Shown: in pieces, positions 5,839 to 12,321 of the stretch
Position numbering within the stretch: the first letter of the stretch is position 1
Layout of the letters: each line of letters begins with the position of its first letter
Source: UBA9715 sp045614225
GTDB lineage: Bacteria > Actinomycetota > Coriobacteriia > Coriobacteriales > Eggerthellaceae
Assembly (NCBI GenBank): GCA_045614225.1
Contig: JAZLCO010000002.1
Coordinates: 1-14,538 of the forward strand
Length of the DNA stretch: 14,538 nucleotides
Direction of reading: 5' to 3'
The notes under the pieces: model-generated
Databases searched by the model: none
Seen by the model: the letters and a program-made list of their open reading frames with translations, nothing else
Told to the model about the DNA's origin: nothing
Program-made: the position numbers and the translations under genes

Positions 5839-6618
5839 TTACGCCAACGCGATGTCGGGCAGGCCCTGATCCTTCTCGAGAGTCGAGACCTCGAGCTCCT
5901 TGACCTTGCCGTCCTTCTCGATGGTGACCTTGTACTCGCCAGCAGGGATCTCCTTGAGCCAGAAGTCGCCCCACATGTCGGTCTCGGTCTCGAACGTAGC
6001 ATCGGCGCTCACAGCAGTCACCTTTGCGCCTTCGACGATCTCCATCTCGGCGGGATCAAAAACAGTCGCCGCGATGAACGTCTGCGGAAGTTCCTTGTAG
6101 TAGACGTTGGACTGCGGGTCGAGCTGCTCGGCACCAGCGAGGTCGAACTCGGACTCGTCGCCGAACTGGATTGCTTCAACCGCACAGCTGTCAACGCAAC
6201 GCGGGATGCGAATCGGCGAATCCGGGTCGTCGAGCAAGTGCGCGCAGCCGGTGCAGCCTTGCGGAATCTCAAGCTCGGCATTCCAATAAACGCCCTCGAA
6301 CTTGTCCGCGATGTCCTTGCGGCCTTTTGCCTTCTCGGGATCGATGACGATGAGCCCGTCCTCGCGCTCCATGAGAACTTCGGGTGCGAACTCGGCGATT
6401 GCCTTGGTCTGCGCGCCAATGACCGGGACATACGACACACGCACGTGCGAGCCAGCGCCGCGCTCCTTCTCGGTGAGGTTCATCCAAAACTGGCCAATCT
6501 CGGGCTGCTCGGCAGCGTAGGGCAGCCAGCTGTTGCCGCAGTGCTCGTCTTTGCAGGCGACCTGGCAGTTACGGCAGCCAGTGCATTTCTTCAGGTCGAT
6601 GTAGAAAACCTTTGCCAT
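5839..6618 (-). CDS. PGTH-like beta subunit: Fe-S electron-transfer protein
   Basis: A 259-residue DmsB/PGTH-beta-type subunit, close to the length of the Pelobacter transhydroxylase beta subunit. Cluster motifs are Cys12-X2-Cys15-X2-Cys18-X3-Cys22 and Cys122-X2-Cys125...Cys141-X3-Cys145, eight cysteines that fit two [4Fe-4S] clusters; Cys27 is extra. The middle CX2CX4C motif and the single Cys after the DPEKAKG segment, which hold a third cluster in PGTH, are absent (residues 60-112 have no Cys). The CAHLLDD and DPEKAKG signatures support the PGTH subgroup. Residues 180-259 form a beta-rich domain resembling the carboxypeptidase-regulatory/CnaB-like fold at the end of PGTH beta. There is no Tat signal. 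GGGGAG lies 8 bases before the ATG; the gene starts 21 bases after the catalytic subunit. Confidence 0.92.
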   Translation of the reverse strand: MAKVFYIDLKKCTGCRNCQVACKDEHCGNSWLPYAAEQPEIGQFWMNLTEKERGAGSHVRVSYVPVIGAQTKAIAEFAPEVLMEREDGLIVIDPEKAKGRKDIADKFEGVYWNAELEIPQGCTGCAHLLDDPDSPIRIPRCVDSCAVEAIQFGDESEFDLAGAEQLDPQSNVYYKELPQTFIAATVFDPAEMEIVEGAKVTAVSADATFETETDMWGDFWLKEIPAGEYKVTIEKDGKVKELEVSTLEKDQGLPDIALA

Positions 6619-6639
6619 GATGCTTACTCCCCTCTCTAT

Positions 6640-9360
6640 CTATTCGACAACCCAGGAGTTGTAGTTGATGCCGATGGCGGGATCGTAATCGCGCGCGAAG
6701 GCATCCGGATAATCCTGCTTCCATTGATCCATCTCGGCCTGTTCGAGCTTTGCCGCCTCGACAAGGTAGCCGGATACGGCGAAGCCGCGGCAGTTCTTCG
6801 AGACCTGCTTCTCGGGGCTGATCAGGTTAGCAGCACCGCCGCGGTCGATGTGCGGGGCGATTGGGTCGACACGCGAGCCCTTGTTGATGACGACGGCGCC
6901 AGGGATGACGCGCTCGGAGATGCGCGCGCCGGTCAGGATGGTGCCGCGGTCGTTGAAGAGCTTGACGATGTCGCCGGCCTTGATGCCGCGCGCCTCAGCG
7001 TCGATCGGGTTCAGCCACAGAGGCTCGTACTTGTAGCCGTCGGGTCCTTCGACCTTCATGGTCTCGAACTCGCGGAACCACTTGATGTCGTCGCCCTGGA
7101 CATGCACGCGCCAACGTGCAGGATTCGCAACGACGAGCAGCGGGTAGTCCTTGCAGCGCTCGCCCCACAGGGTCTCGTCATGCGTCCAGCCCTCGGACGC
7201 CGAACCGCCGACGGTCCATTTGGCCATAGGCGTGCGCTCGATGTCGTCTGGGAAGTTGGTGGCCAGAGCCTCGGACCAGAACTCGAGCTTGCCAGTCGGC
7301 GTATCAAGCGGCCAAGTCTCGGGATCGGCATAGAAGCCGTACATACCGGCAGGCAGCTGGTCTTGCGTCGGGTCCTGCTTGGGGAAGTAATAGCCCTTCT
7401 CGTTGAGTTCCTCGAAGGTGATCTCCTCGCCCAGGCGCGAGTTCTGGAACTCGAACTGGCGCCATTCGGCATAGGTCATGCCCATGTCGAGCTGATCGCG
7501 AATGCCGAAGCGCTCTCCCAGCTCGCAAGCGATCTCGAAGTCGGACTTCGATTCGCCGATGCGGTCGATCGCATTCGGGGTGATGGCCGACGAACGCAGC
7601 GACACGCACATCGAGCCGCCCATCATGTCGTCGTCCTCGACGCATGTGGTGACGGGAAGGACCAAGTCGGCGAACAGCGAGTCGTTCTCCATCCACTGAT
7701 GGTTGGTGACGAAGAACTCCACCTCATTGGTGCGGATGGCATCCTGGTAGCGGAAGCCGCCGTCCCAGCAGTTCATGTTGCAGGGTTTCTCGGACCACAG
7801 CATGTGGATCTTGTTGAACTCGGGCATGTTGGCCAGCTTGTAGTCGATGGCCGCCTGCAGTTCCTCGACCGAACGGCCAGTCGCGCGAGCGAGCTCGGGA
7901 GATGCCGTGCCCAGAGCCGCCTTGTAGGACTCGGGCGTGGTCGGATACGTGTTCTTCTGGAACTGCTCGGATGTCTCGACGTAGACGATTGCCGGCGAGC
8001 CGTACCACTCGGTATGACCCTCGAGCAGCGCCTCGGCGATGAGCGTGCGCGGAATCTTCTGCTCGGACGGATAGAACATGCGGCACTGGTTGGCCATGGA
8101 GAACGGCGCCGAAGTCGAGCGGGCGATGGTCTCCTTGCCGATGAGCGACGCGTTCATGAACGCCTGTTGCACGCCGGGTTTGCCGAAGCCCTGCAGGCCG
8201 AGCAGGTACGCGCCGGTGCGGCCGGGCTCGAAGCTGTACGGGCCCTTGATGGCGCCGGAGCTGAAGTGCACCATGGCCGTGATGTACTTGGCGCGGTTGC
8301 GCGCGTAGGCCTTGATGGTGTACTCGGGGATGCCCGTTCGCTCGGCCGCCCAAGCCGGGGTCTTGGGGATGCCTTCTTCGTCTTCGCCGAGGACGTAGGC
8401 CTTGACCTTGTCGAGACCGACGGTATGGGTCTCGCAGTATGCCTCGTCGTAGAGACCCTCGGTGAACCACACGTACATGACGGCGAAGTCAAGAGCCGCA
8501 TCGGTGTTCGGAAGGATCGGAATCCACTTCATCTCGTCATGGCAGACCGCCGTGTAGTTGCAGAACGGGTCGACGACGACGAACTTCTTGCCGCATTCCT
8601 TCCAGAAGTTGATCAGGCGCGACCACATCTGGGATGCGTAGTTCTGGGTGAGCTCCCAGTCGCCTGCAGCGAAGGCGATCATCTCGGAGTGCTCGGAGAT
8701 GTCGCGCAGCACGTGCCAGGGGTTGTAACCGGTCTGCGGAGGAGCCGGCATGCCGAGGCCCTTGTTGCAACCGGAGCCCCAGAAGTGCTTGGCACCCCAG
8801 TACCAACCCTCGACCGAGTCGGGCGTGCGCACCTCGCGCGTGTAGCCGCCGAGCTTCGACATGAAGGTGGAGTGCATGCCGCCGCCGGAGTGCAGGTTCT
8901 TGGACTCGCGGTGACCGTCCTCGCCAATCGTCAGGACGGAGTACGGGCCGTACTTCTCCATGATGCGCTTGATCTCGGACTCCATGATGTCAAACGCCTC
9001 GTCCCAGCTGATGCGCTTGAACTTGGAGATGCCGCGATTGGCCGCGTTGATCTTGTCCGGATCGCCGCCCGGCTCCCAGTCAACGCGCTTGAGCGGGTAC
9101 TTGACGCGGTTCTTCGAATAGATGCGGTTCTTGTACGCCAGAGCGAAGTAGTTCGGCTGCGACTTAAGACCTGGGCGGAACTCCTTGTCACCCACCTTGA
9201 TGGTCCACATCGAAGGCTCGAGCTCCTCCTCGGTGTACTTCTCCAGATAGTGGATCGGACGGATGCGGACGATCTTGCCGTCCTTGGTGTCTACGTACGT
9301 AAGATCGCCGCCCGTGCCGCCGCAAGCGATGCTTTGTACCGTAGTTTTCAACTCACTCAT
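6640..9360 (-). CDS. PGTH-like molybdopterin oxidoreductase, catalytic subunit
   Basis: A 906-residue DMSO-reductase-superfamily enzyme that should bind molybdenum with two pyranopterin guanine dinucleotides. It begins without the usual Cys motif for an N-terminal [4Fe-4S] cluster (only Cys13) and has no twin-Arg signal, so it is cytoplasmic. Both traits fit pyrogallol-phloroglucinol transhydroxylase (PGTH). Shared landmarks are RISWDEA at 116-122, KYGP at 136-139, TPDSVEGWYWG at 179-189, and NPIDAEARG...NDRG at about 784-806. Asp181-Ser182 align with PGTH Asp174-Ser175, making Ser182 the likely molybdenum ligand. PGTH Arg153 aligns with Met162, and the region of Tyr404 reads FYPSEQK, so the substrate probably differs. 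Related gut enzymes include the catechol dehydroxylases. AAGGAGAT lies 8 bases before the ATG. It is the first gene of a five-gene operon, behind a two-component system. Confidence 0.93.
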   Translation of the reverse strand: MSELKTTVQSIACGGTGGDLTYVDTKDGKIVRIRPIHYLEKYTEEELEPSMWTIKVGDKEFRPGLKSQPNYFALAYKNRIYSKNRVKYPLKRVDWEPGGDPDKINAANRGISKFKRISWDEAFDIMESEIKRIMEKYGPYSVLTIGEDGHRESKNLHSGGGMHSTFMSKLGGYTREVRTPDSVEGWYWGAKHFWGSGCNKGLGMPAPPQTGYNPWHVLRDISEHSEMIAFAAGDWELTQNYASQMWSRLINFWKECGKKFVVVDPFCNYTAVCHDEMKWIPILPNTDAALDFAVMYVWFTEGLYDEAYCETHTVGLDKVKAYVLGEDEEGIPKTPAWAAERTGIPEYTIKAYARNRAKYITAMVHFSSGAIKGPYSFEPGRTGAYLLGLQGFGKPGVQQAFMNASLIGKETIARSTSAPFSMANQCRMFYPSEQKIPRTLIAEALLEGHTEWYGSPAIVYVETSEQFQKNTYPTTPESYKAALGTASPELARATGRSVEELQAAIDYKLANMPEFNKIHMLWSEKPCNMNCWDGGFRYQDAIRTNEVEFFVTNHQWMENDSLFADLVLPVTTCVEDDDMMGGSMCVSLRSSAITPNAIDRIGESKSDFEIACELGERFGIRDQLDMGMTYAEWRQFEFQNSRLGEEITFEELNEKGYYFPKQDPTQDQLPAGMYGFYADPETWPLDTPTGKLEFWSEALATNFPDDIERTPMAKWTVGGSASEGWTHDETLWGERCKDYPLLVVANPARWRVHVQGDDIKWFREFETMKVEGPDGYKYEPLWLNPIDAEARGIKAGDIVKLFNDRGTILTGARISERVIPGAVVINKGSRVDPIAPHIDRGGAANLISPEKQVSKNCRGFAVSGYLVEAAKLEQAEMDQWKQDYPDAFARDYDPAIGINYNSWVVE

Positions 9361-9433
9361 CTGCCAATCTCCTTTCGTTCCCTCTCCTGTTTCCTACTCG
9401 TCTTAATCGAATAACGCGCGCAGCACAGCGCAG

Positions 9434-9455
9434 TACTCGACTTTGATTTCGAGTA
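9434..9455. promoter_or_regulatory. Palindromic operator candidate before the molybdoenzyme operon
   Basis: TACTCGA at 9434-9440 and TCGAGTA at 9449-9455 are perfect 7-base arms around an 8-base AT-rich centre. The site lies 74-95 bases upstream of the catalytic-subunit start and overlaps the candidate -10 box at 9452-9457. It is a plausible site for the adjacent NarL-type regulator or a repressor. Confidence 0.5.
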
Positions 9456-9480
9456 TATGGAGGGCAGATTGGTCAGGTAA
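9452..9480 (-). promoter_or_regulatory. Candidate promoter of the molybdoenzyme operon
   Basis: On the minus strand TTACCT (9480-9475), 17 bases, then TATACT (9457-9452). The -10 matches consensus at 5 of 6; the -35 at only 3 of 6, as expected for a promoter that needs an activator. Transcription would start near 9445, leaving a leader of about 85 bases. The rest of the 9361-9533 gap holds only the ribosome binding site. Confidence 0.4.
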
Positions 9481-9533
9481 TCCTCTTGCGGCCCCTGTTG
9501 GAGGAGTCGATTGACCCTTTTTGGAAGGCGGTT

Positions 9534-10211
9534 TTACTTATCCAGGCCAGCCTTGACGGCGTACACGGCGGCTTGCACCCGATTTTCGAGACAAAGGCGC
9601 AGCATGAGGTTGCTGAGCTGCTTTTTCACCGTTCCAACGCTCAAATACAACTCGGCACCGATTTCCTCATTGGACTTGCCTTGGGCAACGAGCCTGAGGA
9701 TGTCCTTCTCGCGGTCGGTGAGGTGATCCGACGACGGCACGTCTGCTCCGTTCTGACCGTTACGACCAGCTGTCTCGCGCAGGCGGGCAAACTCATCGAC
9801 CACTGGCGCAGTCACCGATTCGGACAGTGCCATCTCACCGGCGATGATGCTGTGCAACCGGTCGCGCAGCTTGCGGGCGGGCGTGTCCTTGAGCAAATAG
9901 CCACGAGCGCCATTACCGAGAGCGTCGAAAACGATGTCCTTGTCCGACTCCACGGTCAGCATCACGATGGCAACTTCAGGAAACTCATCGTGTATCAAAC
10001 GCGCCGCCTCAACGCCGTCCATCTGCGGCATGCGCACGTCCATGAGAACGAGGTCGGGATACAGCTCGCGCGCAAGCTCAACCGCTTCGGCGCCATCAGA
10101 TGCTTCGGCCACAACATCGAACTCGGGCCAGCGGTCGATCAGCCCACGCATGGCTTCGCGGTAAAGCACCTGGTCATCTACGAGGAGAATGCGTGTTGTG
10201 ACTTCGTCCAT
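9534..10211 (-). CDS. NarL/LuxR-family response regulator
   Basis: A 225-residue two-domain regulator. The receiver domain (about 5-120) has the acidic pair Asp12-Asp13, phospho-acceptor Asp58 (LVLMDVRMP), Thr86 and Lys108 (GYLLKD). The LuxR-type helix-turn-helix (about 160-222) begins at LTDREKDILRLVAQGKSNEEI and continues through LSVGTVKKQLSNL, typical of NarL-type activators. I chose the ATG at 10209-10211 because GGGAG lies 5 bases upstream; an ATG at 10226 overlaps the kinase stop but has no spaced ribosome binding site. It lies 11 bases after the histidine kinase gene and 173 bases before the molybdoenzyme operon on the same strand. It most likely controls that operon in response to the kinase. 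Confidence 0.93.
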   Translation of the reverse strand: MDEVTTRILLVDDQVLYREAMRGLIDRWPEFDVVAEASDGAEAVELARELYPDLVLMDVRMPQMDGVEAARLIHDEFPEVAIVMLTVESDKDIVFDALGNGARGYLLKDTPARKLRDRLHSIIAGEMALSESVTAPVVDEFARLRETAGRNGQNGADVPSSDHLTDREKDILRLVAQGKSNEEIGAELYLSVGTVKKQLSNLMLRLCLENRVQAAVYAVKAGLDK

Positions 10212-10222
10212 AGCGGCTCCCG

Positions 10223-11350
10223 TCATCCTGCTACCGGCATCTCGACGAACACCGTCGTACCCTGCGAACCCGACACCACCGAAACCTTTCCGCCGGCAGA
10301 CGCAGCACGTTCGTGCATGATTCTGATTCCGAGCCGTTCGGGCGCAACGTTCGCAACATCGAAACCTACACCGTTGTCGCTAATCGAAATCAACGCGCGA
10401 TTGTTCTTGCGACCGATGCACACGTTCACCATCGTCGCACGCGAATGGCGCAGGATGTTCTGCAGGCATTCGTTGAAGATTCGCACCAGCTGGAGACGTG
10501 CGTACTCCGACACGACAACGCTTTCGTCGCCCCGCATAGTGAGCTCCACCTCGATGCCCCATTGGTTCTCGAACCGGTCGAGCAGCTCGACCATGTCCGC
10601 TCCCACGTCACCGGCACCTTCGATTGGAGTACGCAGCGAGAGCATTTCCTCTCTCAGCACTTTCGTGACTTGACGTGCCTGCACGCCGATGGCATCGATC
10701 TCACTTCTCAATGCATCCAAGTCGCCATCGTCGAGGCACGATGATGCGATGTCAGCACGTATCGCCAAAGCGCTAACCATCTGGGATATATTGTCGTGAA
10801 TCTCGCTGCTCAGATGCTTGCGCTCCTCGAGCATCTGCAACTCGAGGTCTTTCTTCGACATCTGCACACGCTGGACGAACGTCCCAAGAATTCGCCCGAT
10901 TTCAAGCAGGAAGTCGAGATCTTTGTCAGAAAACGGCAGTGCAGATGTGAACACAACTGTCAGCATGCCCAGAACGCCCGACGAAGATGACAAGGGAATG
11001 CTCACTGCGCTACGAAAACCGAGATCGAATGCGATATCGGGAATTTCGTCGTCTTCGTGGGGATGCTCGTAATCCATGATGATGAGCTCGCCACGGTTCA
11101 GGAGGTTTGCCATGCGCCCGACGTTGGGCGTCACCGTGACCTGAGCTTCGATTGACTCGATCATTTCGTCATGAAAGGCGTACTTGACGAACCGCTTGCC
11201 ATCGATATCGATGAGATGAAGATGCGCCGAGTCGCACTCGAAATACTCCGAGCTCACATCAACTATGCGCTGGTAGATCGTTTCGGAATCGGCAGCCCAT
11301 TCCATGGCGCCGCAAAACGCTGCCAGAGTCTCAAACCGACCATGTTTCAT
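10223..11350 (-). CDS. Soluble GAF-domain sensor histidine kinase, NarL-type partner
   Basis: A 375-residue cytoplasmic kinase with no membrane segments. A GAF-type sensor domain spans about residues 20-160. A HisKA_3 dimerisation domain follows with the H-box EERKHLSSEIHDNISQ, phospho-acceptor His185, and a C-terminal HATPase with N-box FNECLQNILRHSRA, DNGVGFD and ERLGIRIMHERA. This is the architecture of NreB/LiaS-like kinases, which pair with LuxR-type regulators such as the one directly downstream. The ligand could be a diffusible small molecule, redox state or the enzyme's substrate; Cys13 and Cys39 are present, but no Fe-S-type Cys cluster is seen. I prefer the ATG at 11348-11350, with GAGGGGG 11 bases upstream; a GTG at 11378-11380 would add ten residues with a poor ribosome binding site. 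Confidence 0.9.
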   Translation of the reverse strand: MKHGRFETLAAFCGAMEWAADSETIYQRIVDVSSEYFECDSAHLHLIDIDGKRFVKYAFHDEMIESIEAQVTVTPNVGRMANLLNRGELIIMDYEHPHEDDEIPDIAFDLGFRSAVSIPLSSSSGVLGMLTVVFTSALPFSDKDLDFLLEIGRILGTFVQRVQMSKKDLELQMLEERKHLSSEIHDNISQMVSALAIRADIASSCLDDGDLDALRSEIDAIGVQARQVTKVLREEMLSLRTPIEGAGDVGADMVELLDRFENQWGIEVELTMRGDESVVVSEYARLQLVRIFNECLQNILRHSRATMVNVCIGRKNNRALISISDNGVGFDVANVAPERLGIRIMHERAASAGGKVSVVSGSQGTTVFVEMPVAG

Positions 11351-11483
11351 GCTGCGCACATCCCCCTCGACAACGCTCACATGACCACTCTACCAATCCA
11401 CAACTCCATAGAACACGAACCTTAACTCTTTTGAATACCAATCGGATAAAAATGGGGGCTATTTGGCCACTTTTTCATTGCCG

Positions 11484-12008
11484 CTACATGCGACGAAATA
11501 CTTTGTCTCTCATCAACTGTGCCTTCAACTTGTCGCACCCACACGCGCATCCGGAAGGGTGAAGCTCACGTTGTATGGCTGATTCGCGAACAATCGAAAC
11601 TAAATCGATGTCGAACGTGACGGCGCTACCCGCAAGCTCGTGATTGAAGTCGAGCACAACCTGGTCAGCATCGGCTGACACCACCTTAGCCCGAAGCATG
11701 CCCATCTTCGTCTTAAGCTCGATATAACCACCCCGTGGAAGATGTTCGCTATCGGCAATCAAATGCGCAGGAACGCTTTGCACAAGGCCGGCGTCGTAGA
11801 TACCGTAAGCTTGGTCGGGAGTCAGCCTGATCGAACGATGCTCGCCTGGGAACATGTCGCACAATGCCGCTTCAATTCGAGGAAGCAGCATGCCCGAACC
11901 GAGTTTGACACTCAGAGGCTCACCAGCAAGTCTGCTGTTCTGGAAAACGGCTCCATCGTCGAGCGTTCCAACGCAATGCACGAGCACGGTCTCGCCGATT
12001 TCTGCCAT
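11484..12008 (-). CDS. SlyD-like FKBP with cysteine metal-binding tail
   Basis: A 174-residue FKBP-fold protein paralogous to the one at 5062-5496. It has the SlyD-type AYGIYDA...VP flap segment and FNHELAG before the last strand. The residue matching the catalytic Asp of FKBP12 is Gln (VFQNS), and the Trp position reads PRIEAA, so isomerase activity is doubtful. The last 28 residues carry His150 and Cys154-X-Cys156-X-Cys158 followed by a basic helix. This replaces the His-rich nickel-binding tail of E. coli SlyD and should bind a metal. GGAGG lies 7 bases before the ATG at 12006-12008; the in-frame ATG at 12029 has no ribosome binding site. It precedes the kinase by 133 bases on the same strand, so it could be co-transcribed with the regulators. 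Confidence 0.87.
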   Translation of the reverse strand: MAEIGETVLVHCVGTLDDGAVFQNSRLAGEPLSVKLGSGMLLPRIEAALCDMFPGEHRSIRLTPDQAYGIYDAGLVQSVPAHLIADSEHLPRGGYIELKTKMGMLRAKVVSADADQVVLDFNHELAGSAVTFDIDLVSIVRESAIQRELHPSGCACGCDKLKAQLMRDKVFRRM

Positions 12009-12225
12009 AATCCCACCTCCAGCCTGCATCCGACCTTGATGCTCCGATTATCGAAATCAGCATACCCCCGAAAATGGGACAAGGAATGTAGAGCATGCCA
12101 TTCAAGCCGCGCGGCCACCCGTTTTACGCCATTTGGCTACAGTATGAAGAGCTGTAAACGGCTGCAGCTTCGATGCGAAATGGCCCAATGTGAAAAGAAC
12201 TCGCAGCTTGTCTGCGTTCTGCCCA

Positions 12226-12265
12226 AATAAGACTATATTTATTTCATTTGAATAAGTCATATTTT
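12226..12265. repeat. Near-direct repeat in the divergent promoter region
   Basis: AATAAGACTATATTT at 12226-12240 and AATAAGTCATATTTT at 12251-12265 start 25 bases apart and match at most positions if one base is skipped. The copies overlap the candidate minus-strand promoter, so they could be two binding sites of one regulator. Confidence 0.35.
12232..12260 (-). promoter_or_regulatory. Candidate promoter for the FKBP/two-component genes
   Basis: On the minus strand ATGACT (12260-12255), 17 bases, then TATAGT (12237-12232). The -10 matches 5 of 6 and the -35 4 of 6 consensus bases at ideal spacing. It would give a leader of about 215 bases before the FKBP gene. Confidence 0.45.
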
Positions 12266-12321
12266 GCTGGATAGCGGTAGCATATTGCCAACGTAAAAAA
12301 CCAACAGAAAGGAACGGCACC

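Larger units (their letters stand above)
12009..12321. other. Divergent intergenic region (313 bases) without a gene
   Basis: I see no supported gene here. It separates the minus-strand FKBP from the plus-strand 3-hydroxyacyl-CoA-dehydrogenase-family gene, so it should hold promoters in both directions. The half nearer the FKBP is GC-rich; 12220-12265 is AT-rich, with a near-direct repeat and a good minus-strand promoter match. Both genes have ribosome binding sites at its ends. Confidence 0.6.

Noticed and set aside
6640..9360. Calling the enzyme a specific catechol dehydroxylase or pyrogallol transhydroxylase
   Set aside because: The family is clear, but key substrate residues differ by eye and no search could be run, so a named substrate would be a guess.
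5743..9414. A 1223-codon open frame on the plus strand across the molybdoenzyme genes
   Set aside because: It is antisense to two clearly recognised genes, runs through their boundary, has no ribosome binding site and translates to repetitive Leu/Val/Arg/Asp-rich sequence. This is the usual antisense shadow of codon bias.
9486..10673. A 395-codon plus-strand frame over the kinase and regulator
   Set aside because: It is antisense to two genes with complete family motifs, and its translation shows no domain.
11440..11480. Possible terminator after the second FKBP gene
   Set aside because: A TTTTT run exists on the minus strand, but the preceding GGC/GCC stem is only three bases, too weak to call.
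12147..12172. Imperfect dyad GAAGAGCTG...CAGCTTC in the divergent region
   Set aside because: The arms need a bulge and are short. The TGTAAAC it shares with the repeat at 2084 is only seven bases, so a common operator is not supported.
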